Shown: piece by piece, positions 20,847 through 29,622 of the stretch
Layout: each line of letters begins with the position of its first letter
How positions within the stretch are numbered: the first letter of the stretch is position 1
Assembly (NCBI RefSeq): GCF_029892565.1
Contig: NZ_JARXVH010000001.1
Location: forward strand, 434,001 to 498,000
Origin: Streptomyces pseudovenezuelae
GTDB lineage: Bacteria > Actinomycetota > Actinomycetes > Streptomycetales > Streptomycetaceae
Direction of reading: 5' to 3'
DNA length: 64,000 nucleotides
Made by a program: the position numbers and the translations under genes
Notes under the pieces: generated by a model
Database searches by the model: none
Seen by the model: only the letters and a program-made list of their open reading frames with translations
What the model was told of the DNA's origin: nothing

Positions 20847-21971
20847 GTGAGCCAGACCACACGCACCGAGCCCGATCTCGGCACCACCCGGACCGAGCCC
20901 GCCCCCGCCCCCACGCGGACCGGGCCCGAATCCGGCACCAAGCGGTCGGCCGCGGCCACGCCCGAAACGGCGAAGGCGCGCGACTCCTACTTCGACAACG
21001 CCAAATACCTCGCGATCCTGCTGGTCGCGATGGGTCACGCGTGGGAGCCGTTGCGGGACGGAAGCCGCACCGTCAGCGCGGTCTACACGTTCGTCTACGC
21101 CTTCCACATGCCGGCGTTCATCGTGATCTCGGGCTACTTCTCGCGCTCCTTCGACGCGAGCCCGCAGCGGATCCGGCGCCTGGTGACGGGCGTCGCCGTC
21201 CCCTACGTCCTCTTCGAGACGGCTTACACCCTGTTCACCCGGTGGACCGACCACGAGCCGGACCGCGCGATCAGCCTGCTGGACCCGCTGTACCTGACCT
21301 GGTTCCTCGCCGCCCTGTTCGTCTGGCGGCTGACGACCCCGATCTGGCGGCAGGTGCGGTGGCCGCTGCCGCTCGCGCTGGTGACAGCGATGCTGGCGAC
21401 CATGTCACCCTCCATCGGCGAGGATCTCGACATGCAGCGTCTGCTGCAGTTCCTGCCGTACTTCGTGCTCGGCCTGTGCCTGCGGCCCGAGCACTTCCAA
21501 CTGCTGCGCCAGTGGAAGGTGCGCCTGCTCGCCGTACCGGTGGCCCTCTGCGCGCTCGCCGTGGCGTACTGGACGGTGCCCCGGATGACCGGCGCGTGGT
21601 TCTTCCACCGCGACAGCGCCGAGCAGTTGGGGTCGCCCAGTTGGACGGGGCCGCTGATGACCCTGGCCATCTTCGGCTGCTCGACGGTCCTGGTCGCCTG
21701 TTTCCTGGCCTGGGTGCCGGGGCGCCGGACGTGGTTCACGGTGCTGGGCGCGGGCACGCTCTACGGCTATCTGCTGCACGGTTTCATCGCCCAGGGGTCG
21801 AAGCCCTGGGGCTGGTACTCCCCCGACTGGATCTACCGGCCGGTCGGCGAGATCGTCGTCACGCTCTTCGCCGCCGTGGCCGTGACCCTGCTGTGCACAC
21901 CGCCGGTCCGACGGATCTTCCGTTTCGCCATGGAGCCCAGGATGGAGTGGGCGTTCAGGTCACGCACGTGA
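20847..21971 (+). CDS. Membrane acyltransferase (acyltransferase-3 / fucose 4-O-acetylase-like)
   Basis: 374 aa from GTG 20847. A hydrophilic ~45-residue N-terminal tail contains degenerate Thr-Arg-Thr-Glu/Gly-Pro repeats. Ten or so membrane helices follow. The acyltransferase-3 signature SYFDNAKYLAILLVAMGHAWEPL carries the catalytic His, and HMPAFIVISGYFSR is the second conserved block. These enzymes O-acylate surface or secreted glycans. No glycan genes are adjacent, so the target is unknown. Confidence 0.8.
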   Translation: MSQTTRTEPDLGTTRTEPAPAPTRTGPESGTKRSAAATPETAKARDSYFDNAKYLAILLVAMGHAWEPLRDGSRTVSAVYTFVYAFHMPAFIVISGYFSRSFDASPQRIRRLVTGVAVPYVLFETAYTLFTRWTDHEPDRAISLLDPLYLTWFLAALFVWRLTTPIWRQVRWPLPLALVTAMLATMSPSIGEDLDMQRLLQFLPYFVLGLCLRPEHFQLLRQWKVRLLAVPVALCALAVAYWTVPRMTGAWFFHRDSAEQLGSPSWTGPLMTLAIFGCSTVLVACFLAWVPGRRTWFTVLGAGTLYGYLLHGFIAQGSKPWGWYSPDWIYRPVGEIVVTLFAAVAVTLLCTPPVRRIFRFAMEPRMEWAFRSRT

Positions 21972-21988
21972 CCTCCGGCTGAGTCGCC

Positions 21989-22348
21989 TCAGTCATGCGG
22001 TGCCTTGCCGGTGACCCGGTGGTCCGCATGGCTGAGCGCCTCCATGACCAGCCGCCGCAGATGCCCGTCGCGCAGGCTGTAGTGGACATGCCGTCCTTCG
22101 CGCCGCGTCTCCACCAGACCCGCGAGCCGCAGCTTGGCCAGGTGCTGGCTGACGGCGGTCCGGGACGCCTCGCAGCGCTCGGCGAGTGAGCCGACGTCCG
22201 ACTCACCCTGCGCGAGCAGCCACAGCAGGTGCAGCCTGGTCGCGTCGGAGAGCAGCGCGAAGACCTCGGTCGCCTCGGCCAGCCGCGCACCGTCCGGGGC
22301 CCGCAGATGCGTATCGGCCGCAGGTGGCACGGACTCGCGTGAGGACAT
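21989..22348 (-). CDS. ArsR/SmtB-family metalloregulator
   Basis: 119 aa winged-helix protein: LLSDATRLHLLWLLAQGESDVGSLAERCEASRTAVSQHLAKLRLAGLV is the helix-turn-helix region. There is no Cys-x-Cys alpha3 site. A His/Asp-rich C-terminus (DGHLRR...HADHR...APHD) could form an alpha5-type zinc/nickel/cobalt site. It is divergent from an MFS gene with a His-rich tail, and a 30-bp palindrome lies between them. The expected role is metal-responsive repression of itself and the exporter. Confidence 0.85.
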   Translation of the reverse strand: MSSRESVPPAADTHLRAPDGARLAEATEVFALLSDATRLHLLWLLAQGESDVGSLAERCEASRTAVSQHLAKLRLAGLVETRREGRHVHYSLRDGHLRRLVMEALSHADHRVTGKAPHD

Positions 22349-22402
22349 GGGGTCAGCCTAGAGCCCGGGCGAGCCGGTCACGTTCGACCGGCCCTCTTTC
22401 GA

Positions 22403-22432
22403 TCGTCATGTGCGCAGATGCGCACATGACGA
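22403..22432. promoter_or_regulatory. 30-bp palindromic operator between arsR-like and MFS genes
   Basis: A perfect palindrome with 14-bp arms and a GA centre. The inner arms are CATGTGCGCA and TGCGCACATG; TCGT and ACGA extend it. It is 49 nt upstream of the MFS start and 54 nt upstream of the regulator, the expected place for an ArsR/SmtB operator. Confidence 0.75.
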
Positions 22433-22481
22433 CTATGCTGACGGCGTCGAACCGACCGCCCCACGCCAGGGAGCCGTCCGC

Positions 22482-23783
22482 ATGCTCGCCGTCTTGCGCA
22501 ACCCCACCTACCGCCGGCTGTTCACCGCCCAGGTCGTCGCCCTGGTCGGCACCGGTCTGGCCACCGTGGCGCTCGGCCTGCTGGCGTACGACATCGCGGG
22601 CGCCGACGCCGGTTCGGTGCTCGGCACCGCCCTCGCGATCAAGATGGTGGCGTACGTCGGGATCGCCCCGCTCGTCGGTGCCGTGGCCGACCGGGTGCCG
22701 CGCCGGGCGCTGATGGTGACCTCCGATCTCACACGGGCCGGCGTCGCCTCGGCACTGCCCTTCGTCGACCAGGTCTGGCAGGTCTACGTCCTGGTCTTTC
22801 TGCTCCAGTCCGCGTCGGCCGCGTTCACGCCGACGTTCCAGGCCGTGATCCCGGACGTGCTGCCGGCGGAGCGCGACTACACGCGGGCGTTGTCCATGTC
22901 CCGGCTGGCCTATGACCTGGAGAGCCTGTTCTCGCCCGCGCTGGCCGCCGCGCTGCTGTCGGTGATCACGTACAACTGGCTCTTCACCGGTACGGTGTTG
23001 GGCTTCCTCGCCTCGGCCGCGCTGGTGCTCTCGACACCGCTGCCGAGGCCGTCCTGGACGCGATCACCGGGCCGCGCCTACGCCAAGGCGACGGCCGGCA
23101 CCCGCCTCTTCTTCGCCGTCCCGCAACTACGCGCCCTGCTCGCCCTGAACCTCGCGGTGGCCTGCGCGAGCGCGATGGTGACCGTCAACTCGGTCGTCTA
23201 CGTACGCGACTTCCTCGGGCTGTCGGCCGATGCCGTGCCGCTGGCGCTCGGCGCGTACGGCGCGGGTTCGATGGCCGTCGCCCTTGCGCTGCCGCGTGTG
23301 CTGGACCGGGTGGCGGACCGGACGGTGATGCTGCGCGGGGCCCTGCTGCTCGGTGTCGTCTTCGCCGGGCTCGGCGCCATCACGGCTTCCCGGTACGGGA
23401 GTTGGCGCGCACCGGCGCTGCTGGTCCTGTGGGCCGCGTTCGGCGCGGGGTGCTCGACGATCCTCACGCCGACCGCCCGGCTGATCCGTCGCTCGGCCCC
23501 GGCGGAGGAGCGGACGGCGGCGTTCGCGGCGCAGTTCTCGCTGTCGCACGGCTGCTGGCTGCTGACGTATCCGCTGGCGGGCTTGCTGGGCGCGGCAGTT
23601 GGGCTGCAGGGGACCGTGTTCACCCTGGGCGCCCTCACGCTGGCCGCGTCCCTGCTCGCCGTCCATCTGTGGCGGGTGCCCCGGCCGACGGCCGAGCACG
23701 AGCACACCGACCTGCACGACGGCCACCCGCATCTCGCCGGAGCGGTTCGGGTGGCGGCGGGTTGGCGCCACAGCCACGGCTAG
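22482..23783 (+). CDS. MFS transporter with histidine-rich tail
   Basis: 433 aa from ATG 22482 with GGGAG upstream. Twelve membrane helices; the loop 2-3 motif is GAVADRVPRR. The C-terminal ~35 residues (EHEHTDLHDGHPHL ... RHSHG) hold nine or so histidines, a metal-binding-type tail. With the divergent ArsR regulator this looks like a nickel/cobalt/zinc efflux system, NreB-like in organisation. Confidence 0.82.
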   Translation: MLAVLRNPTYRRLFTAQVVALVGTGLATVALGLLAYDIAGADAGSVLGTALAIKMVAYVGIAPLVGAVADRVPRRALMVTSDLTRAGVASALPFVDQVWQVYVLVFLLQSASAAFTPTFQAVIPDVLPAERDYTRALSMSRLAYDLESLFSPALAAALLSVITYNWLFTGTVLGFLASAALVLSTPLPRPSWTRSPGRAYAKATAGTRLFFAVPQLRALLALNLAVACASAMVTVNSVVYVRDFLGLSADAVPLALGAYGAGSMAVALALPRVLDRVADRTVMLRGALLLGVVFAGLGAITASRYGSWRAPALLVLWAAFGAGCSTILTPTARLIRRSAPAEERTAAFAAQFSLSHGCWLLTYPLAGLLGAAVGLQGTVFTLGALTLAASLLAVHLWRVPRPTAEHEHTDLHDGHPHLAGAVRVAAGWRHSHG

Positions 23784-23823
23784 GGTGTGCTCCCGCCCCC
23801 AACTGGCCCTGCTCGCGGGCGAG

Positions 23824-24621
23824 TCAGCCCAGCTTGCGGGCCACACCCCCGTAGAAGCCGATCTCTTCGGAGCGCGCCGGCGGCGGGGCGTCCGGGCGCC
23901 AGAACGGCACCTGGGCCAGGCCCGGCTCGACCAGTTCGAAGCTGTCGAAGAACCGCTCGATCTCGGCGCGGGAGCGCAGATTCAGGCTGGCGCTGGCGTT
24001 GTTGTAGATGGCCTGGGCCTCGCGGCGGTCGGCGAAGTCACCGGTGGCGTGGGAGAGAACGAGATAGCTGCCGACCGGCAGCGCGTCGCGCAGGGTGGTC
24101 ACGATCTGCTCCGGCTTATCCGCCTCCGTGAGGAAGTGGACGACGGCGACGAGGAGTACGGCGACCGGCTGGTCGAAGTCGATGACCTGGCGGACGTCGG
24201 GGTGGTCCACGACCGCCCGCGGGTCGCGCAGATCGCCGAGCACGATGCTGGTCGCGCTCGTGTCGCTGAGCAGCGCGTCGCCGTGCACCTTCACGATCGG
24301 GTCGTTGTCGACGTACGCGACCCGCACGTCCGGCGCGGTCGCCTGCGCGGTCTCGTGCACGTTCGGCGAGGTGGGCAGTCCGGTGCCGATGTCGAGGAGC
24401 TGGCGGACGCCGGCGTCGACGACGTAACGGACGGCGCGTCGCATGAAGTCGCGGTTGGCCCGTACGCCGATCCGCGCCTCGGGGGCGGCGGCGGCGAGTG
24501 CGTCGCCGGCCTGGCGGTCCACCTCGTAGTGGTCCTTGCCGCCCAGCAGGTAGTCGTAGATCCGCGCAGGATGTGGCCTGCTGGTGTCGATCTCCTCGGC
24601 GCGGAAGCCGTCCTTACCCAC
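23824..24621 (-). CDS. DUF574-type SAM-dependent methyltransferase
   Basis: 265 aa from GTG 24621 with GGGGAG upstream. Hallmarks of the actinobacterial DUF574 group are SRPHPARIYDYLLGGKDHYEVDR near the N-terminus, LLDIGTGLPTSPNVHE as the SAM-binding glycine loop, and VLGDLRDP. Streptomyces carry dozens of these; substrates are mostly unknown. The surroundings give no clue. Confidence 0.85.
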   Translation of the reverse strand: MGKDGFRAEEIDTSRPHPARIYDYLLGGKDHYEVDRQAGDALAAAAPEARIGVRANRDFMRRAVRYVVDAGVRQLLDIGTGLPTSPNVHETAQATAPDVRVAYVDNDPIVKVHGDALLSDTSATSIVLGDLRDPRAVVDHPDVRQVIDFDQPVAVLLVAVVHFLTEADKPEQIVTTLRDALPVGSYLVLSHATGDFADRREAQAIYNNASASLNLRSRAEIERFFDSFELVEPGLAQVPFWRPDAPPPARSEEIGFYGGVARKLG

Positions 24622-24704
24622 CCTGCGCTCCCCTCTCCACGACCGCCACGGCCAACGGACCCGTGATCGGTTGACGACAGCTTCGCATATCAACTTGGCT
24701 CCGT

Positions 24705-25034
24705 GTGACCGGAGTCGACGGCACGGACGGCACCGAGCAGCAGAAGGCCGAGTGGGTGCGTCCGCTCGCCGGCCCGAACCCCCTCTACACCGCACTGGCG
24801 CCGACCGAACCGGAGGCGGGTTCGGACGCGGGCCGGCGCGCCGCCGTCTGCCGCGAGATCTTCTTCGACGAGGTCTTCGTGCCCGAGTCCGACCGCCTCG
24901 GGGACGAGGGGCAGGACTTCCGCGGTCTGATGAGGACCTTTCCCGGTCGAGCAGTGGATGCGCGAGGCCAAGCCGGAGGAGATCGAGGAGGGCACCTCGA
25001 ACATCATGCGGCTGATGATCTCGCGACGCCTCTG
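24705..25034 (+). pseudogene. Decayed acyl-CoA dehydrogenase
   Basis: Pieces of an acyl-CoA dehydrogenase are strung together with large parts missing. EQQKAEWVRPLA and ALTEPEAGSD-like text (ALAPTEPEAGSDA) come from the middle domain. EIFFDEVFVP...LGDEGQDF is the next beta segment. After a frameshift near 24950 the C-terminal helix reads EQWMREAKPEEIEEGTSNIM and ends at a TGA about 25034. The whole N-terminal domain is absent. It is not expected to be functional. Confidence 0.7.
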
Positions 25035-25062
25035 ACGCCTGGGCCGGGGCCCCGGACCTGAA

Positions 25063-25078
25063 ATTGGTCTAGACGAAT
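25063..25078. promoter_or_regulatory. DasR-like operator upstream of chitinase
   Basis: ATTGGTCTAGACGAAT resembles the DasR responsive element A[C/G]TGGTCTAGACCA[G/C]T, matching 13 of 16 positions with the TGGTCTAGAC core intact. It lies 144 nt upstream of the GH18 start. DasR controls chitin/N-acetylglucosamine genes in Streptomyces, so the site fits the gene. Confidence 0.65.
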
Positions 25079-25221
25079 CTTTCGCGGATCTCTTGACGGC
25101 GTCCGCCGCGGCCCGCCACCCTTCCGTACGCAGGCAGATGTAAGGAAAGTTTCCGATTAGGTTCACGACCTTCCGGTCAACGGTTTCCCCCGCCTTACCT
25201 CGCCCCCGGAGGAGCACCCGC

Positions 25222-26844
25222 ATGAGACGTGCGCCGCTGCGCGCCGCGACGGCCGCCGCCCTGGTGGTCGGCGGCATGGCCACGATCGCCGCCCCCGCCT
25301 CACACGCGGCCGACAACACCGGTCTGATCGCCTCCTTCGGCGTCACCTCCACCTGGGGTGCAGGCTTCGAGGGCGGCTACACGGTCACCAACAAGTCGAC
25401 CCACACGGTCAGTTCATGGACCATCACCTTCACCCTGCCCGCCACCGAGGCCGTCACCAGCTCGTGGAACGGCACGGTCACCCACAGCGGGACGCGGTAC
25501 ACCATCACCTCCCCCACCTGGGAGGCCCCTCTCGCCCCCGGTGACTCCGCGCCCGTCGTCGGCATGGACTTCAGCTACAGCGGCTCGGTCATCGAGCCGA
25601 GCGCCTGTCTGATCAACAACAGCCCCTGCGCCGGCGTCCCCGCCGACACCGTCGCGCCCTCGGTCCCCTCCGGCCTCGCCGTCCGGGCCACCGGCCCCGG
25701 CAGCGTCACGCTGGGCTGGAACGCCTCGACCGACAACGTCGGCGTGGTCGGCTACCGGATCTACGAGGGCGGCAACGTCATCGCCACCACCTCCGGCACC
25801 GGCACCACCTTCAAGGTGATCGGCCTGCTCCCCGGCAGCAGCCACAGCTTCTCGGTGACCGCGCTCGACGACTCCAACAACCAGTCGGCGCACTCCGCGA
25901 CGCTCACCGCGACCGCGGGCAGCGGCACAACTCCCGGTGTGGCGGCCCCTTTCATCGATCTCGGTGCCTACCCGACGCCGAACCTCACGCAGATCGCCAC
26001 GAACACCGGGCTGCGGCAGTTCTCGCTCGGCTTCATCACCGCCGGGTCGACCGGCTGCAACGCGAGCTGGTTCAACTCCTTCGACCCGGGCGCGGCCTGG
26101 GACCGGGCGGACTTCGACTCGCTGCGCGCGATGGGCGGTGACGTCCGGCCGTCCTTCGGTGGCCAGGCGGGCACCGAACTGGCCCTCGCCTGCACCAGCA
26201 CGACCGCGCTCCAGGCGCAGTACCAGAAGGTCGTGGACGCCTACGCCCTGGACCGCGTGGACTTCGACATCGAGGGCGCCGCGACGGTCGACCACACCTC
26301 GATCGACCGGCGCTCGACGGCCGTCGCCGCCGTCCAGGCCGCACAGCGCGCCAAGGGCCGCGACCTCAAGGTCACGCTCACCCTCCCGGTCCTGCCCAGC
26401 GGCCTGACCGCGGACGGCATCTACATCCTCAACTCCGCCAAGTCGCACAACCTGAACGTCGACACCGTCAACCTGATGGCCATGGACTACGGCGACGGCG
26501 CCGCGCCCAACCCGTCCGGGAAGATGGGCACGTACGCCATCCAGGCCGCGACCTCGACCCGCGCCCAGATCGCTTCGGTGTGGCCGAACCTCACCACCGC
26601 CCAGACCTGGGCGATGGTCGGTCTCACCCCGATGCTCGGCCAGAACGACACCGCAAGCGAGGTGTTCACGGCCGCCGACGCGCAGCAGGTGCTCACCTTC
26701 GCCCAGCAGAACCACCTGGGCGAGCTGGGTTTCTGGGACGTCACCCGCGACGGGAACGCCTGCACCGGTGGCCTGAGCGAGTGCACGAACATCCCGCAGA
26801 CGCCGTACCAGTTCTCCAGACTGTTCGCGACCTACGCGGGCTGA
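25222..26844 (+). CDS. Secreted GH18 chitinase with CBM2 and FN3 domains
   Basis: 540 aa. The Sec signal peptide ends near SHA-AD (residue ~30). A CBM2 carbohydrate-binding domain (about 32-135) contains the family's conserved Trp residues and a C-terminal Cys pair. An FN3 domain (about 142-232) links to the GH18 catalytic domain (about 240-540). The catalytic DxxDxDxE motif is DRVDFDIE near residues 344-351. The enzyme hydrolyses chitin outside the cell. A DasR-like site upstream and a hairpin terminator downstream support a single-gene unit. Confidence 0.9.
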   Translation: MRRAPLRAATAAALVVGGMATIAAPASHAADNTGLIASFGVTSTWGAGFEGGYTVTNKSTHTVSSWTITFTLPATEAVTSSWNGTVTHSGTRYTITSPTWEAPLAPGDSAPVVGMDFSYSGSVIEPSACLINNSPCAGVPADTVAPSVPSGLAVRATGPGSVTLGWNASTDNVGVVGYRIYEGGNVIATTSGTGTTFKVIGLLPGSSHSFSVTALDDSNNQSAHSATLTATAGSGTTPGVAAPFIDLGAYPTPNLTQIATNTGLRQFSLGFITAGSTGCNASWFNSFDPGAAWDRADFDSLRAMGGDVRPSFGGQAGTELALACTSTTALQAQYQKVVDAYALDRVDFDIEGAATVDHTSIDRRSTAVAAVQAAQRAKGRDLKVTLTLPVLPSGLTADGIYILNSAKSHNLNVDTVNLMAMDYGDGAAPNPSGKMGTYAIQAATSTRAQIASVWPNLTTAQTWAMVGLTPMLGQNDTASEVFTAADAQQVLTFAQQNHLGELGFWDVTRDGNACTGGLSECTNIPQTPYQFSRLFATYAG

Positions 26845-26885
26845 GCCGCAGGCCGGTGATCCTTCGGCGCACCACGGCAAAACAG

Positions 26886-26921
26886 CTTGTGCGGGCCGAG
26901 ACTCAGCTCGACCCGCACAAG
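26886..26921. terminator. Hairpin terminator after chitinase
   Basis: CTTGTGCGGG-C-CGAG pairs with CTCG-A-CCCGCACAAG around an ACTCAG loop. It lies 42 nt past the GH18 stop. Confidence 0.75.
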
Positions 26922-26940
26922 TTGGAGATACATACAGTTT

Positions 26941-26963
26941 GTGTCCGAGGGGGGACTTGAACC
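26941..26963 (-). repeat. tRNA-Leu 3'-end fragment, attachment-site remnant
   Basis: The minus strand reads GGTTCAAGTCCCCCC followed by TCGGACAC, the T-loop and acceptor 3' end of an actinobacterial tRNA-Leu that starts with GTCCGA. The 5' half of a tRNA is not found in the adjoining ~100 nt, so this is not a complete gene. Such 3' ends are the core att sites left by integrative elements. A plasmid-spread-type gene starts 97 nt away, which supports that reading. Confidence 0.6.
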
Positions 26964-27059
26964 GAAACCCCAACCAGTCGTACTACGAGCTTCTCTCGAC
27001 CTTCAGTCGGGCGCAGAGCGCGACGACGAGACGGAAGCCTCCCCCCGGGGCAGCTCGAC

Positions 27060-27803
27060 ATGAGGAACTGGCAACAGCCACTCCGGACTTTGCCTGACGA
27101 ACGACGACCTCGTGAACAGGCACCGGTCTTCCGCGCCGTCACCGTGATCATGGGTGCAGTCGTCGGCCTGACCTTCCTGTTCGGCTTCGGCAACGTCTGG
27201 GCCCTGGCCGCACGCCTCGGCGTCCCGGCCCTCGTCGCCCCACTGGTGGCACCGGCAGTTGACCTCTCAGTGCTCGGTCTCCTCCTCGGCATCCACTATC
27301 TGGCGTTGCAGGGCGCCCCGCCGGCACAACTGCGGCCCGCGCGGCGATTGTTGGTCCTGTCCAGCGTGATGACCCTGGCCCTCAACGTCACAGATCCACT
27401 CCTCTCCGGCCAACCCGGCAAGGCCGCCTTCGACGCAGTGGGCCCACTGCTCCTGATCGGCTGGGCCGAGGTCGGCCCCGGCCTCCTGCAGGCAATGAAC
27501 GCCGTGCGAGAACGGAACAACACGCACCCGACGGCGACCAAGGGACCGTCTGGCGAAGAAGTGGAGCAGTACGAGCCCACGCCCATACAGACCGCACACG
27601 ACGCCCTCCTCGAACGGGCCCGGCGAGAAGACGCCGACCACTGGCAACAGCACCAGCGGCCAATCTCCGCCGAAACCCTGCGCAAACGAGTCCATATCGG
27701 CGCAGCCCGCTCAAGGACCCTCGTGGCCACACTCCGCAACGACAGGAGAGAAGACCTTCCCAACGTCAGACAGCACAGAGGCTCCGCGTGGGAACAGCTT
27801 TAA
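27060..27803 (+). CDS. DUF2637 (Spd-type) membrane protein of an integrative/conjugative element
   Basis: 247 aa. Four hydrophobic helices occupy about residues 22-130 (VIMGAVVGLTFLFGFGNVW; VDLSVLGLLLGIHYLAL; LVLSSVMTLALNV; GPLLLIGWAEVGPGLL). A soluble charged tail ends in a helix-turn-helix-like stretch, ISAETLRKRVHIGAARSRTL. DUF2637 proteins are typical of Streptomyces plasmids and AICEs, where Spd proteins help spread plasmids between hyphal compartments. No tra, rep or int gene is nearby, so it is an orphan remnant. Its ribosome binding site is weak. Confidence 0.7.
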   Translation: MRNWQQPLRTLPDERRPREQAPVFRAVTVIMGAVVGLTFLFGFGNVWALAARLGVPALVAPLVAPAVDLSVLGLLLGIHYLALQGAPPAQLRPARRLLVLSSVMTLALNVTDPLLSGQPGKAAFDAVGPLLLIGWAEVGPGLLQAMNAVRERNNTHPTATKGPSGEEVEQYEPTPIQTAHDALLERARREDADHWQQHQRPISAETLRKRVHIGAARSRTLVATLRNDRREDLPNVRQHRGSAWEQL

Positions 27804-27814
27804 CGCGTTTGTAG

Positions 27815-28065
27815 TTCCAGGTGTGCTGCCCCCCTTTTAGCGCCCGGACGTGGGAGGAGTCGACCTCGCAGCGGGACCAGGCCAGGCGGGAGGCCGCATT
27901 GAGTTCGGCGAGCAGGATCTCGTGCAGCCGTTGCCAGACGCCGGCCTCGTTCCAGTTCCGCAGCTGTCGCCAGCAAGTCATGCCCGAGCCGAAACCGAGG
28001 TCCTGCGGCAGGTACTCCCACTGGATCCCGGTGTGCAGGGCGAGCCTGTCTGAGGATGTACTCAC
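27815..28065 (-). pseudogene. IS5-family transposase fragment, truncated at both ends
   Basis: The segment HTGIQWEYLPQDLGFGSGM ... SRCEVDSSHVRALKGG is the N-terminal part of the common Streptomyces IS5-type (DUF4096/DDE) transposase. Homology breaks right after the second-domain start (KGGQHTWNYKRV), so the catalytic DDE core is missing, and the true N-terminus is also replaced. No terminal repeats are visible. It directly abuts the polyketide cluster (19 nt from the ACP stop) and marks its left border. Confidence 0.78.
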
Positions 28066-28084
28066 GTCTGTCTCTGGCGGGATC

Positions 28085-28342
28085 TCAGGCCGTCTTCGCC
28101 AGAAGACGGTTGATCAGTGCGGTCAGATCCGCGGGGGTCCTGGCGTCGGCCAGTTCACCCTCCCCGATGGCCACCCCGAACTCGCGCTCCAGCCGGCCGG
28201 CCGTCTCCAACAAGGCAAGGGAGTCGTAGCCCAGGTCGGCGAAATCGATGTCCTCGGGGTCGGCGGTGGTCACGACCGGGTCGACCTCCCCTGCACATAT
28301 CCGCATGATCTCCATGAGTCGGTCGGTCGTCAGCTGGTCCAT
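28085..28342 (-). CDS. Type II PKS acyl carrier protein
   Basis: 85 aa, normal for the family. The phosphopantetheine site is DLGYDSLALLE with Ser41. It carries the growing poly-beta-keto chain between KS rounds and to the ketoreductase and cyclases. It is the third gene of the minimal PKS operon, starting 38 nt after the KSbeta stop. Confidence 0.95.
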   Translation of the reverse strand: MDQLTTDRLMEIMRICAGEVDPVVTTADPEDIDFADLGYDSLALLETAGRLEREFGVAIGEGELADARTPADLTALINRLLAKTA

Positions 28343-28380
28343 GTTGTCTTCTTCCTCTTACGAGTGGGTGGTGGGCGGGG

Positions 28381-29622
28381 TCAGCACGGACCCGTCAGGA
28401 CCAGCGCCGAGTTGAATCCCCCCTGGCCCCGGGCCAGGACCAGAGCCGTGGCGAGGGGAATCCGGCGCGGGGCGGTCACCAGGTCGAGGGTGTGCTCTGG
28501 TCGTGGCCGCGAGACGTTGATCGTCGGGGGGACGATGCCCTCACGCAGTGCCAGCAGGGCCGTGGCCACGTCGAGCGCGGAGCCGCCCGCGCTGAGCCGG
28601 CCGGTCATGGTCTTAGGGGCGGTGACCGGGACGCCGTGGGGGCCGAAGAGCCCGCGCAGCGCTTCGGCCTCAATGGCGTCCTCCTCCGACGTGCCCGCCG
28701 CGTCCGCGAAGACCACGTCGATCTCCTCGGGACCGAGTCGCGCGTCGTCGAGGGCGGCCCGCGCGGCCCGTTCCAGGTTGGCGGGCCGGCCCGAGCCCTG
28801 CGGCGGGTCGAACGTGGCGGCGTATCCCGCCATCCGTCCGTACCGGCGGCGGGCCCCGCGGGCACGCGCCGCCTCCTCGGTCTCCAGGACGAACAGGGCC
28901 CCGCCCTCGCCGGGGACATAGCCGCCGGCCTCGGCGTCGAAGGGTAGATAGGCGCGGACGGGATCGGGTTCCTCGCTCATCCGGCCGGTGCTCAGCTGGG
29001 CCGCCCAACCCCACGGGCAGGGCGAGCCGTCCACCGCGCCTGCAAGCACCATCGGCTGCCCTCGCCGGAGTTGCCGGCGGGCCTGCCCCAAAGCGTCGAG
29101 TCCGCCCGCCTGTTCAGTGACCAGGGCGGCGCCGGGGCCGCGCAGTCCATGGCGGATGGAGATCTGACCGGTGTTGACGGCGTAGAACCAGGCGAAGGAC
29201 TGGTAGGCGCTGACGTGCTCGGGGCCTTTGCCCCACAGGTTCTGCAGTTCCCGGTGGCCGAACTCGAAGCCGCCCGCCGAGACTGCGGTGACCACGCCCA
29301 TGCCGTACTCGGGCAGTTGGGCGGGGTCGGCCTCTGCGTCGGTCAGGGCCCAGTCGGAGGCGACGAGCGCCATCCGGGTCATGTGGTCGGTCTGGGGAAG
29401 CAACCTGCTGGTCAGATGGGCGGCGGGATCGAAGCCCGGCACCTCGCCGGCGAGCCGACTGGGGTAGCGCCCGGCCTCGAACCGGGTGACGGGGCCGATC
29501 GCCGAGGCGCCGCGCAGGGTGTTGGTCCAGTGCTCGTCGCGGCCGAGGCCGGTCGGGGCCACGACCCCCATTCCGGTGACGACCGTGTCGTCGAGCGCGA
29601 GGCCTTCCGTGTCCGTGCTCAC
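28381..29622 (-). CDS. Type II PKS ketosynthase beta / chain length factor
   Basis: 413 aa. The start is GTG 29622, overlapping the KSalpha TGA (GTGA), so the two subunits are translationally coupled as usual; a longer in-frame start at 29757 would overlap KSalpha by 139 nt and lacks homology. The active-site Cys is replaced by Gln171 in [11 protein letters not shown], the classic decarboxylase/initiation residue of KSbeta. It forms the heterodimer with KSalpha and sets chain length. Length cannot be read safely from the sequence by eye. Confidence 0.94.
   Translation of the reverse strand: MSTDTEGLALDDTVVTGMGVVAPTGLGRDEHWTNTLRGASAIGPVTRFEAGRYPSRLAGEVPGFDPAAHLTSRLLPQTDHMTRMALVASDWALTDAEADPAQLPEYGMGVVTAVSAGGFEFGHRELQNLWGKGPEHVSAYQSFAWFYAVNTGQISIRHGLRGPGAALVTEQAGGLDALGQARRQLRRGQPMVLAGAVDGSPCPWGWAAQLSTGRMSEEPDPVRAYLPFDAEAGGYVPGEGGALFVLETEEAARARGARRRYGRMAGYAATFDPPQGSGRPANLERAARAALDDARLGPEEIDVVFADAAGTSEEDAIEAEALRGLFGPHGVPVTAPKTMTGRLSAGGSALDVATALLALREGIVPPTINVSRPRPEHTLDLVTAPRRIPLATALVLARGQGGFNSALVLTGPC

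Noticed and set aside
24705..25061. Intact 118-aa protein
   Set aside because: The text is a patchwork of acyl-CoA dehydrogenase pieces with a frameshift, so it is listed as a pseudogene.
26941..27040. Complete tRNA-Leu gene
   Set aside because: Only the 3' end is present; no matching GTCCGAG 5' arm or anticodon stem was found.
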